Source of the DNA: Sphingomonas jeddahensis
GTDB lineage: Bacteria > Pseudomonadota > Alphaproteobacteria > Sphingomonadales > Sphingomonadaceae
NCBI RefSeq assembly: GCF_001981525.1
Contig: NZ_MPSB01000002.1
Location: 186,001 to 250,000, forward strand
Length of the DNA stretch: 64,000 nucleotides
Reading direction: 5' to 3'
A program made the translations under genes and the position numbers. Below are positions 33,626 to 44,602 of the stretch, piece after piece. Every line of letters begins with the position of its first letter. The stretch's first letter is position 1. The notes below the pieces were generated by a model. The model was not told the DNA's origin. It did not search any database and saw only the letters and a program-made list of their open reading frames with translations.

Positions 33626-35492
33626 CCCCCGCCTTTCTCGACGAACTGCGCGCGCGTACCTCGCTCTCCGCGCTGATCGGCAAGACTACCAAGCTCACCA
33701 AGGCCGGGCGCGAGCACAAGGGGTGCTGCCCGTTTCATAACGAGAAGACGCCATCGTTTTATGTCAACGATGACAAGGGCTTCTATCATTGCTTCGGCTG
33801 TTCGGCGCATGGCGATGCGATCCGGTGGATGACCGATCAGCGCGGGCTTCCCTTCATCGATGCGGTGAAGGAACTTGCGCAAGCCGCCGGTATGGAGATG
33901 CCGGCGCAGGACAAGCGCTCGGCGGAGCGGGCGGAGAAAGCGCAGTCGCTGCACGGGCTGATGCAGGCCGCGGCTGACTGGTTCCGGGCGCAGCTTGAGG
34001 GGCTGGAGGGCGCGGCCGGGCGTGAACTGCTCGCGCGGAGGGGGATTTCGGCCGACACGGCGCGCACCTTCGGTTTCGGCTTCGCGCCGGATGCGCGGGG
34101 CAAGCTGCGCAGCGCGCTCAAGTCGTTTGGCGATGCGATGCTGATCGAGGCGGGGCTGCTGATCAGCGTTGAGGGCAAGGAGCCGTATGACCGCTTTCGC
34201 GGGCGGCTGATGATCCCGATCCGCGACGCGCGCGGCCGCGTGATCGCGTTCGGCGGACGGATCATCGGCGATGGCGAGCCGAAATATCTGAACTCCCCGG
34301 ACACGCCGCTGTTCGACAAGGGGCGCACGCTCTACAATCTCGATCGTGCCTCGCCCGCCGCGCGCAAGGCGGACCGGGTGTTCGTGGTCGAGGGATACAT
34401 GGACGCGATCGCGCTGGCGCAGGCGGGGATCGGCGAGACGGTGGCGCCGCTCGGCACCGCGCTGACCGAGCATCAGCTCGAGCGGCTGTGGCGGATGGTC
34501 GATGTGCCGACGCTGTGCTTCGATGGCGACAATGCCGGGCAGAAGGCGGCGATCCGCGCCGCGCATCGCGCGCTGCCGATGCTGGCACCGGGGCGCAGCC
34601 TGTCGTTCGTGACGCTGCCAGAGGGGCAGGATCCCGACGATCTGATCCGCGCCAAGGGCGCCGGCGCTTTCGAGGTGTGCGTGCGCGAGGCGGTGCCGCT
34701 GGTCGACCGGCTGTGGGCGCATGAGCTGGCGGCCGAGCCGATGACCACGCCCGAGCAGCGCGCCGGCTTTCGCGCACGGATGGGTGAGCTGGCGAAGACG
34801 ATCGTCGATCCGGTCGTGCGATCCGAATATCAGGCCGAGTTCCGGCGACGCTATGACGAGCAGTTCGCGGCGCCAGCGCGCAAAGCCTTCGAGCCGCGCG
34901 CGCCCTTCACCCCGCGCCGGCCGGGACAGAAGTGGACGCCCCCTCCCCTGCCCGTCACCGAGGATGCCAAGGCGTTCCGCGCGGCCGGGGTTGACCCGGT
35001 CATCGCTAAGGCGGTGCTCGCCGGACTGATCCGCCACCCCGCGGAGATCGCCCGGCATATGGAAGTGCTGGGTTCGCTGCGGATGGCGGACGGGGCGCTC
35101 GGGCGATTGTTCGAGGCAGTGGTGGATGTTGCGCTGGAAGATCGGGCGCTTGATAGCGCGCGGCTCGTCACCATATTGCGGAACAGTGGTTTCGAAGCAG
35201 TCGCCCGCGACCTGCTGAGAGCAGATACGATGCCCTATTCCTTCACCCAGCCGATCGGGGACGAAGCGCGCGCCAGGGAAGACCTTGACGAAGCGATCGC
35301 CATCCTTGTCGCCGGGCCCGAAGTGAATGCGGCGCTGGCTGATGCAACCGCCGCCATGCAGGCGCGCTTCACCGATGAAGCGTTCGAACGGCAGGTGGCG
35401 TTGGTGAGAGAGAAACAGGCGCTGGAGCTTCGGCTTGCAAATCTCGTTCAGTCGAACGAAGACGCCCGCGCTTTTGGATCCGAGGACGATTG

Positions 35493-35493
<1 letters not shown>
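33616..35493 (+). CDS. dnaG: DNA primase
   Basis: DnaG (625 residues) makes RNA primers at the replication fork. The CHC2 zinc site is Cys38, His41, Cys59 and Cys62. The TOPRIM core contains [11 protein letters not shown] and DGDNAG, and a carboxy-terminal helicase-binding region follows. The first in-frame ATG gives [15 protein letters not shown]. Its stop overlaps the rpoD start (TGATG), the classical dnaG-rpoD arrangement. Confidence 0.97.
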
Positions 35494-37517
<2,024 letters not shown>

Positions 37518-37878
37518 CAGCCGTCTTGTTTTGAGGAAGTTGGGGGCGGGAAGTGCATCTTCCCGCCCCTTTTCCATGTTCCAAAGGCTTGTGGCGACCG
37601 CGGCGTCGCGCCGGGCCTGGGCCATGAACCGCCGGAACCGCGGACCTGGCGATGAGGTCAGACCAGCCGCCCTCTGGCCATTCCGTTCCAGTGCGGCGAA
37701 CATAACCCTAGCGAACCGATCAGCGTCAGCGATGCGCATGTGAGTCGTCAGACGATACGTGGACGTTGCGGCGGTTTTCGCATCCACCATCATGCTAATT
37801 CGGCGAATAACACCGCTCGCTCTTGCCGCTTCGGGGCAATCTACTTGCGGCAGCGTGCGCGGTCAGCAAATTGCATGT
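37518..37878. other. Gap after rpoD with a terminator, no clear gene
   Basis: Beyond the rpoD terminator the remaining 300 bases carry short open frames in several directions but none with a ribosome binding site or family resemblance. Alternative, earlier starts for the PAS-domain gene (from 37759) fall in this gap. Confidence 0.5.
37543..37573 (+). terminator. Intrinsic terminator after rpoD
   Basis: GGGGCGGGAAG and CTTCCCGCCCC form a perfect 11-bp stem with a 5-base loop, followed by TTTT. It ends the dnaG-rpoD unit. Confidence 0.88.
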
Positions 37879-38766
37879 ATGGCCAAGCATTCTCCCGCGC
37901 CGACCGGTGTCGAGCAACAGGTCACCGCATCCGATCTCGTGCGGCATTTCGGTATTTGGCAGGACAAGGCGGCGCGCGCGCCAGTGTATATCCTGCACCG
38001 CGGCCGGCCGCGGCTGGTACTGACTTCACTCGACGTGATGGACGCCTTGTGTGCGCCGCACGCGAGCCGGCCGGCCAACAGCAGCCACCTCCAGACGCTG
38101 CTCGAAGCGACGGATGAGATGATCGTGCTGCTGGGCGAGGATCGCACCGTGGTGGGCGCGAGCCGCGGCGCACGGGGCTATTTCGGCGACATGGTGCAGG
38201 TCGGCGCGCCGCTGAGCGGGCTGGCCGCCGCAAGCGACCAAGGGCTATTGTCTGCCGTCGGGCGGGTGACGCAATCGGGGCTGGCGGAGACGGTGGAATG
38301 CCGCTCACCGCGCTTTCCTGACCGGTTGCTCAACTTCGCCGTGAATTGCGGGCCGAACGGCTGCGTCCTGCACGTCCGGGACGCCACGGCGGCTGACGAA
38401 TTACAACAATGGCGCGACCGGCACGAGTCGCTGGCACGTGCGGTCGAGGCCGCCGGCGGCGCGACGGCGATCATCAACCTTCGCGGGCGAATCGATCAAG
38501 CGTCCCCTCACCTCATCACGCTGACTGGCGCGAGTGCCGATGCGCTCGCCACGGCGCGACTGGCGTCTTTGGTAGCGGTCGGCGATCGCAGCGCGCTGGG
38601 CGATGCGTTCGAGGCGGCGATCGATGCGCGCGCCCCACAATCGCTCGAAGCATCGCTGCTGGTCGGCGGCGCGGCGCTGCGGCGGGTGTCGATCGGCCTA
38701 GCCCCCCTGCTGAGCAGCGGGCGAGTCGTCGGCGTTACCATCATCATCACGCCATTGGGCGCTTAA
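37879..38766 (+). CDS. PAS-domain protein with a Phd/YefM-like amino-terminal domain
   Basis: A 295-residue protein from the ATG at 37879. Residues about 17-60 (TASDLVRHFGIWQDKAARAP, then VYILHRGRPRLVLTSLDVMDAL) resemble the DNA-binding fold of Phd/YefM antitoxins. Two PAS-like repeats follow (about 68-165 from LLEATDEMIVLLGEDRTVVG and about 175-295 from AVEAAGGATAIINLRGRID). No kinase, cyclase or GGDEF output domain is present, so it may be a sensor-type transcription regulator. No toxin gene adjoins it. The start is uncertain, as no clear ribosome binding site is visible. Confidence 0.65.
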   Translation: MAKHSPAPTGVEQQVTASDLVRHFGIWQDKAARAPVYILHRGRPRLVLTSLDVMDALCAPHASRPANSSHLQTLLEATDEMIVLLGEDRTVVGASRGARGYFGDMVQVGAPLSGLAAASDQGLLSAVGRVTQSGLAETVECRSPRFPDRLLNFAVNCGPNGCVLHVRDATAADELQQWRDRHESLARAVEAAGGATAIINLRGRIDQASPHLITLTGASADALATARLASLVAVGDRSALGDAFEAAIDARAPQSLEASLLVGGAALRRVSIGLAPLLSSGRVVGVTIIITPLGA

Positions 38767-38825
38767 GCCGGCGTTTACTGTGATTGGCTATGGTCCTCCC
38801 GGGCTGGCGGGAAGGATTTGGATCA

Positions 38826-39479
38826 GTGGCTCCCATTGCGGAGAATGTCGCCGCAGGGCGCTTGATCGACGGCTTGGTCGTCGATCAGGGCACGGCGAGC
38901 AGCGAGCATGCCCGAGCCTTGTGCGCCGGTGACGCCGCGACGCGTGACCTGTCCGACGCGATCCACGCCTTTTGCGCGCTGCATGGCACGAGCCCCAGCA
39001 TCGTCGATAGCGCGTCCTACGCGCCGGGCGCCGATACGCTCGGGCCATGGTTGCGGCAGGCGGCGGCAGGGCTCGACCAGGAGCGGCAATCGTTGGCGAG
39101 CCTGACCGCAGCGATCGGCCCAATGCCCTCCACGCCGCGGCATGCAGAGGCTGAGGCCGCAATCACCGCCCAGCGCCACGCACTCGCCACGCTGGCGACC
39201 TCGGCGCGTAGCGGGTGCGCGATCGGCGCCGCGCTCGCGCTGCTGCTCGACTGGCATGCGATTCGCAACGTGCTCGCGGCGGCGGCTTACCGATCCGGCG
39301 TGGTCCTGTTGCCCAGCGACATCCCCGCGCCCGCCGCGATCACCGCGGCGGCGCGGATGATCGCCGCGCAGCCAAGCCCCGCCCGAGCGCTGGCCTTCGG
39401 TGCCGAGCAATTGATCCTGCAACATCGCGGGCTGTGGCAGTTACTCCACGCCCGCGCCCAGGCGCGCGATGCACTTTAG
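38826..39479 (+). CDS. Hypothetical helical protein, ending at a mobile-element repeat
   Basis: A 217-residue protein of unknown function, rich in Ala and helical throughout. I chose the GTG at 38826 because GGAAGGA lies 9 bases upstream; an ATG at 38790 lacks such a site. There is no signal peptide or membrane segment and no motif I recognise. Its stop codon overlaps the left end of the inverted-repeat element at 39478-39746, so the last residues (RAQARDAL) may have been altered by insertion. It lies 59 bases after the PAS-domain gene and may be its partner. Confidence 0.65.
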   Translation: MAPIAENVAAGRLIDGLVVDQGTASSEHARALCAGDAATRDLSDAIHAFCALHGTSPSIVDSASYAPGADTLGPWLRQAAAGLDQERQSLASLTAAIGPMPSTPRHAEAEAAITAQRHALATLATSARSGCAIGAALALLLDWHAIRNVLAAAAYRSGVVLLPSDIPAPAAITAAARMIAAQPSPARALAFGAEQLILQHRGLWQLLHARAQARDAL

Positions 39480-39746
39480 GGTCTGTACTTAATCGCAACA
39501 AGGATCGTGATCGCCCGTGGAAGGCCGCCGACTAGGGGCGCGGCGCAGACGCGTAGCTGAAGCTACGCGCAAGCAAGCGACGACGCTCGGCGGCCCTCCA
39601 CGGGCAACCGCTATGCGACGGGCCGCTTTTGACGCCATGCGGCGTCGCGCGTCGGTCACGATGCACGGACATCGCTCCCTCCTTGCTCCTAGCCTGGCGC
39701 CAAAATCGGCTCCCTCACGACCTTGTTGCGATTAAGTACAGACCCT
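39478..39746. mobile_element. MITE-like element with 32-33 bp terminal inverted repeats
   Basis: The left end 39478-39510 begins AGGGTCTGTACTTAATCGCA and the right end 39715-39746 is its inverse complement except for one missing base. Inside is a second inverted pair (CCCGTGGAAGGCCGCCGA near 39514 against TCGGCGGCCCTCCACGGG near 39586) and a small GCGTAGCTGAAGCTACGC hairpin. At 269 bases it has no room for a transposase. A target duplication is not obvious. The 39480-39821 stretch contains no gene. Confidence 0.75.
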
Positions 39747-39821
39747 GGGCCAAGCGGCTTGCGCGCGCCCGAAAATTCCCGCATCGCCATACCCAATAGT
39801 CGAACGAGACGGGATGAGGGC

Positions 39822-40676
39822 ATGAAGCGGTTCGAGGGCACCCAGAGCTATGTCGCTACCGATGATTTGAAGGTCGCGGTCAACGCCGCCGTCATGCTGC
39901 GCCGACCGTTGCTGGTGAAGGGCGAACCGGGCACCGGCAAGACTGTCCTCGCTTATGAAATCGCCAAGGCGACCGGCGCGCCGCTGATCGAATGGAACGT
40001 CAAGTCCACGACCAAAGCGCAGCAGGGCCTGTACGAATATGACGCGGTCGCTCGCCTGCGTGACGGCCAGCTCGGCGACGAGCGCGTTCACGACATCGCT
40101 AACTACATCCGCAAGGGCAAATTGTGGGAAGCGTTCACCGCGCCGCAGCTGCCCGTGCTGCTGATCGACGAGATCGACAAGGCTGACATCGAATTCCCGA
40201 ACGACCTTCTCCAGGAACTCGATCGCATGGAATTCCATGTTTACGAGACAAAGGAGACGGTGCGCGCGGTGGAACGCCCGATCGTGGTCATCACGTCGAA
40301 TAATGAAAAGGAACTGCCCGACGCGTTCCTGCGGCGCTGCTTCTTCCATTATATCAAGTTCCCCGATCGCGAGACGATGCAGGCGATCGTCGACGTCCAC
40401 TTCCCCGGTATCCAGAAGATGCTGGTGTCGAAGGCAATGGACATCTTCTACGACGTGCGCGACGTGCCGGGCCTGAAGAAGAAACCGTCAACCAGCGAAT
40501 TGCTCGACTGGCTCAAGCTGTTGCTGCACGAGGACATGCCGCTCGACGTGCTGCAGAACCGCGATCCGACCAAGGCGATTCCGCCGCTGCACGGCGCGCT
40601 TTTGAAGAACGAGCAGGACGTGATGTTGTTTGAACGGCTGGCGTTCATGGCGAAGCGGCAGGCGAACAAGGGGTAA
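39822..40676 (+). CDS. MoxR-family AAA+ ATPase
   Basis: A 284-residue AAA+ ATPase. Walker A is GEPGTGKT near 31-38, Walker B LLIDEIDKAD near 110-119, sensor 1 VITSNNEKELPDAFLRRC and the arginine region follow. MoxR proteins act as chaperone-like ATPases for metalloenzyme or membrane complex assembly, usually with a von Willebrand factor A partner gene directly downstream; none is present here. The ATG at 39822 starts MKRFEGTQSYVATDD. Confidence 0.9.
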   Translation: MKRFEGTQSYVATDDLKVAVNAAVMLRRPLLVKGEPGTGKTVLAYEIAKATGAPLIEWNVKSTTKAQQGLYEYDAVARLRDGQLGDERVHDIANYIRKGKLWEAFTAPQLPVLLIDEIDKADIEFPNDLLQELDRMEFHVYETKETVRAVERPIVVITSNNEKELPDAFLRRCFFHYIKFPDRETMQAIVDVHFPGIQKMLVSKAMDIFYDVRDVPGLKKKPSTSELLDWLKLLLHEDMPLDVLQNRDPTKAIPPLHGALLKNEQDVMLFERLAFMAKRQANKG

Positions 40677-40908
40677 GCGCTCCCCGGATGGGGCGTGCCG
40701 ACGTGGTGAGCGGCACGCGCCGTGGCTTGGCCGCGCGACACGATCGCGGTTCCGAGAAGAACGGCGATCGGCAATTGCGCCCGCGAGCTCGCTGACGTAA
40801 CCTCGCTTCTGTTCTTGGAGTTTTCGAAATGATCCAGCGTCACCGCTGAAGCGGCAGACATAAGCCAGCGGAGTAATCCGCAGACTGGACTCTGGTTTCG
40901 AGAACATC

Positions 40909-41688
40909 ATGCAAAGATTGAATAACAAGACGTGCGTCGTCACCGGCGCTGCGCGTGGCATTGGGCGCGCCATTGCAGCGCGCTTCCATGACGAAGGGGC
41001 TGTCGTCATCGTCACTGACATTGACGAAGAGACGGGCGCGGCGACCGCTGCCGAAATTGGATGCCGGTTCGAACCGCTCGACGTGCGGCAGGAAGCCGAT
41101 TGGTCGCGGCTGGCCAGCGTCGTTCCGGTCGCCGATGTGGTCGTGAACAACGCCGGTGTGACCGGGTTCGAATCGGGCGCGACAATCCACGACCCGGAAC
41201 ACGCCAGCCTTGCGGATTGGCGCGAGGTCCACCGGGTCAACCTCGACGGAACATTCCTCGGCTGCCGCTACGCAATCGGCGCAATGAAGAGCGCGGGGGC
41301 AGGCTCCATCATCAACATATCGTCCCGCTCGGGGTTGGTCGGTATTCCCGGGGCTGCGGCCTATGCGTCGTCCAAGGCAGCGATCCGCAACCACAGCAAA
41401 ACGGTCGCACTTTACTGCGCGCAACAGGGTTGGGCGATACGGTGCAACTCAATTCACCCCGCCGCGATCCTTACGCCGATGTGGGAGCCGATGCTGGGCA
41501 CCGGCTCCGATCGCGAGGCGAAGATGCAGGCGCTCGTAGCCGACACCCCGCTACGACGGTTCGGGCTGCCTGCTGAGGTCGCAGCGATCGCCCTTACCCT
41601 CGCCTCGGACGAGGCGACCTATGTCACGGGGACGGAAGTGAATATCGACGGCGGGTTGCTCGCCGGCTCAGCCGCTTCGCCCGGTTAA
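40909..41688 (+). CDS. Short-chain dehydrogenase/reductase, NAD-type
   Basis: A classical SDR of 259 residues: cofactor motif TGAARGIG at 12-19, NNAG at 80-83, catalytic Ser139, Tyr152 and Lys156 (YASSK). The acidic Asp37 at the end of the second strand (TDID) favours NAD(H) over NADP(H). The late block [12 protein letters not shown] is typical. The substrate cannot be inferred. It stands alone, 232 bases after the MoxR gene; the intervening bases hold nothing I recognise. Confidence 0.9.
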   Translation: MQRLNNKTCVVTGAARGIGRAIAARFHDEGAVVIVTDIDEETGAATAAEIGCRFEPLDVRQEADWSRLASVVPVADVVVNNAGVTGFESGATIHDPEHASLADWREVHRVNLDGTFLGCRYAIGAMKSAGAGSIINISSRSGLVGIPGAAAYASSKAAIRNHSKTVALYCAQQGWAIRCNSIHPAAILTPMWEPMLGTGSDREAKMQALVADTPLRRFGLPAEVAAIALTLASDEATYVTGTEVNIDGGLLAGSAASPG

Positions 41689-42003
41689 CCGCACCAGCGC
41701 GCCGGGTGTATCGCAACGACCACCATTTGAGCGGGCGAAAGCGATCACCCGGCGATCCTTTATCTCGACCTTGCTCCAGCACCCACCGTGTAGCCCGCAG
41801 TGCCTTCGACGGTGGTCCTGTGGACCCGGAAACGAGTTCGGGGTGGCGGTTCCTTTGAGGGCCGAGGCTTTTGATTGGAGCTAAGCAACATGACGTGCGA
41901 ATGCTCATGGGTGCCGGGTGCGGCCCATTCGACCGAGCAACGCCGAAAGCCGTAGCTGAATCTAGTCTATAGGCACTGGGCACGCGCGCGGCTAAGCCGG
42001 CCT
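41689..42003. other. Gap with a decayed repeat arm, no gene
   Basis: Around 41812-41845 the bases GGACCCGGAAACGAGTTCGG followed by GGTGGCGG look like one arm of a decayed family A-type repeat. I see no coding region in the remaining sequence. Confidence 0.4.
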
Positions 42004-43179
42004 GTGTCCCTGCTGTTCCCGCTCGTCGCCGCTGTCGCCCCCCTCACCTCGCCGGCCGCGCAAGCGGTGGGAACGTCGATGCTGGCGGCGGATACGGAGC
42101 AGCGCTGGGTCGCATTCGATCTCACCCCCGGCAACCAAATGCGTTTCGAGCTGACGATCGACGGGCGGCCGGCGACGGCGATCCTCGATACGGGGGTGAG
42201 CTATTCCGTGCTGTCGCGGCGGTTCGCCGATGCAGCCGCGCTGAAGGTTGCTGCGGGGGGCAAGGCAACGGCGATCGGCGGGGTGGTGCCGATCGGCTGG
42301 GCAGCGACGCGGACGGTGGCGTTCGGCGGGCTGAGCCGGCGGGGCGGCGGGCTGACGGTGGCAACCTTGCCGGCGCTGGCGACGGGCAGTGCCGAGCCGG
42401 TCGATCTGTTGGTGGGCCGCGATCTCACCGGCGGTTTCGCGCTCGATATCGATTATGCCGCCCGCCGCTTCAGGCTGTTGCCGAGCGGGCGGATGCCGTT
42501 TCGCGGCGCAACTGCACCGCTGGCCATCTCGCGAGACCGTCTGGTCTATGTCAGCGAAGTGACGCTTGGCGCGACGCGATTGCGGCCGATGGTGGTGGAT
42601 ACGGGCGATGGATCGGCCGTGACGGTGACCGCCGGCGGCTGGCAAGCGGCGGGGATCAAGGGCGTACGGACGACCACGACCATCTCCTTTGGGCTGGCGG
42701 GCACGGTGACGAGCACGATCGGGATCGTGCCGGCGCTGGGACTGGGCGAGCTGACGGCGCGCAATGTCGAGGTGCGGGTGGAGCCGGTGCGCGGCTTTTC
42801 CGAATCGATCGACGCGGCAGGGCGGATCGGATCCGGGTTCTTGCAAAATTATCGCGTGCTGCTCGACCCCATGGCGCGGCGCATGATCCTGGCGCCGCGG
42901 CCGGCCGCGGACGAGCCGCCGCTGCGCTCCACCAGCGGGCTGCTGGTGGGGATCGATCGTGATCGATTGCGGGTGCTTCATGTAATGCGCGGTGGGCCGG
43001 CGGAGGCAGCGGGGTGGAAGGCCGGCGAGACGATCTGCGCGGTCGAAGGCCAGCCGATCCCACGCGATTACGCCACCAGCCCGCTGGCGACCTGGTCAGC
43101 GGGAGCGCCTGGGCGGGTGGTGGCGCTGAAGCTGTGCGACGGCGCGGAACGGCGTCTGACACTGAAGAACTTCTACTGA
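42004..43179 (+). CDS. Retropepsin-like aspartic protease with C-terminal PDZ domain
   Basis: A 391-residue exported protein starting at a GTG with a signal-like start (LLFPLVAAVAPLTSPAAQA). Two retropepsin-like halves are present: ILDTGVSYSVLS with Asp62 and VVDTGDGSAVTV with Asp199. A PDZ-like domain (about 315-390; VMRGGPAEAAGWKAGETICAV) follows. Each half could supply one catalytic Asp, giving a single-chain protease. Substrate unknown. Its stop lies 88 bases from the convergent HlyD gene. Confidence 0.82.
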   Translation: MSLLFPLVAAVAPLTSPAAQAVGTSMLAADTEQRWVAFDLTPGNQMRFELTIDGRPATAILDTGVSYSVLSRRFADAAALKVAAGGKATAIGGVVPIGWAATRTVAFGGLSRRGGGLTVATLPALATGSAEPVDLLVGRDLTGGFALDIDYAARRFRLLPSGRMPFRGATAPLAISRDRLVYVSEVTLGATRLRPMVVDTGDGSAVTVTAGGWQAAGIKGVRTTTTISFGLAGTVTSTIGIVPALGLGELTARNVEVRVEPVRGFSESIDAAGRIGSGFLQNYRVLLDPMARRMILAPRPAADEPPLRSTSGLLVGIDRDRLRVLHVMRGGPAEAAGWKAGETICAVEGQPIPRDYATSPLATWSAGAPGRVVALKLCDGAERRLTLKNFY

Positions 43180-43267
43180 CCGGCCGCAATAGGCGCTGCG
43201 ATGGTCGGAATGGCGCGTCCTCAACACAGACCGAGAAGATGTAGGCCCGCGGGTGCTTCGGAGGGAC

Positions 43268-44602
43268 TTATTGGCGGAAGGCGCGGTTGAATTGATCGAT
43301 CAGCGGCTTGACGAGATAGGAGAGGAGCGAGCGTCGGCCCGTCTGCATATAGGCCTCGACCGGCATGCCGACCTTTAGCTTGAGCGCGCCGAGCTTCTTC
43401 ACTTCAGTTTCGGGCACGCGCAGGCGGACGTCGAAAAAGGTCGCGCCGGACCGTTCGTCGTCCTTGCGATCAGCACCGATGTAGAAGACCGTGCCGTTCA
43501 GCTCCGGCGTAGTCTGCGCGCTGAAAGCGGAGAAGCGGATCGTCGCGGGCTGTCCGTCGTGAAGCTGGTCAATGTCGGCGGGGCTGACCGCGACATCGAC
43601 GATCAGCGGTTCGGAATCGGGCACGATCTCCATGATCGTCTGCGCTGGCGGCACGACACCGCCGACCGTTTGAAAGGCGAGATTGTCGATCACACCATCA
43701 TAAGGCGCCCGGAGCAGCGAGCGTTCGGATGCGTCGTTGGCGGCGATCGAGCGGACGCGCTGGTCGCCGAGTTGCGCGACCACGCTGGCAAGCTCCTGGC
43801 CGGCCTGGACGCGGGCGTTGCGGTCCGCCTCGACAGCGGATTGGCGAAGCTCCGCGATCCGGGCACGCTTCTCCGCAATCCGGGCGCGCAGCGAGGCGAT
43901 GCTGCCGTTGAGTTCGGCGGCGGTACGTTCGAGCTGGTTGACGCGCGCGACGGTGACGAGCTGACGCGCATAAAGGCCGCGGAGCGCCTCCAGCTCGGGG
44001 GTGAGGAAGGTGCGCTGGTTCTCCGCTCCGGCAAGTTGCGCGGCTGTGGCCGCGACATCCTGCTGCGCCTGGACGATGCGTTCGCGGATCGCCTCCTGCT
44101 CGGTGGCGCGCAGCGAGCGGCGGGTGGCGAACTGCCGATCGGCCTCGGCGATGGCGAGGCGAGCGGAATCGCTGGTGGCGGCGAACAAGGCGGGCGGGTA
44201 GCGAACGGCGCCCTGCCCGTCGCGCTCGGCGGTGAGGCGCGCCTGGGCGGCGAGCAATTGTTCGAGCGACTGGCCGAGCGTGGCGGCGCTGTCCCCGCTC
44301 ACCCGATTGTCGAAGCGCATGATCGGCTGGCCCTTGCGGACTCGGTCGCCCTCGCGAACGAAAAGCTGCGCGATCACTCCGCCAGTGGGATGGGCCACTC
44401 GCTTGACGCTGGATTCGACGGAAAGCTTGCCGGTGCCGATCACCGCGCCGGTCACCCGGATCACCGATGCCATCAGCGCGATGGCGACGACCAGTGAGGC
44501 GACCAGCAGGATGGCGTGGCGCAGGCTCCGGTCGAGCGCGCGTTGCGGATCGTCCAGCGCGTAGGCGGGATCGGCGAGGCGCAGCGTCATGTCGTTGATC
44601 AT
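43268..44602 (-). CDS. HlyD-family type I secretion membrane-fusion protein
   Basis: A 444-residue periplasmic adaptor of the HlyD/PrtE family. It has a cytoplasmic start, one membrane segment (about 29-51), a split lipoyl-like domain (HPTGGVIAQLFVREGDRVRKG, later RAPYDGVIDNLAFQTVGGVV), a long coiled coil (about 115-290) and a beta-barrel end (VGMPVEAYMQTGRRSLLSYL) followed by a typical carboxy helix. It would link an ABC exporter to an outer-membrane TolC channel. Its ATG overlaps the stop of the upstream ABC gene (ATGA). No TolC gene is in the window. Confidence 0.93.
   Translation of the reverse strand: MINDMTLRLADPAYALDDPQRALDRSLRHAILLVASLVVAIALMASVIRVTGAVIGTGKLSVESSVKRVAHPTGGVIAQLFVREGDRVRKGQPIMRFDNRVSGDSAATLGQSLEQLLAAQARLTAERDGQGAVRYPPALFAATSDSARLAIAEADRQFATRRSLRATEQEAIRERIVQAQQDVAATAAQLAGAENQRTFLTPELEALRGLYARQLVTVARVNQLERTAAELNGSIASLRARIAEKRARIAELRQSAVEADRNARVQAGQELASVVAQLGDQRVRSIAANDASERSLLRAPYDGVIDNLAFQTVGGVVPPAQTIMEIVPDSEPLIVDVAVSPADIDQLHDGQPATIRFSAFSAQTTPELNGTVFYIGADRKDDERSGATFFDVRLRVPETEVKKLGALKLKVGMPVEAYMQTGRRSLLSYLVKPLIDQFNRAFRQ

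Noticed and set aside
37740..38117. Alternative plus-strand frame overlapping the start of the PAS-domain gene
   Set aside because: It is out of frame with the PAS protein, has no ribosome binding site and reads as Arg-rich shadow.
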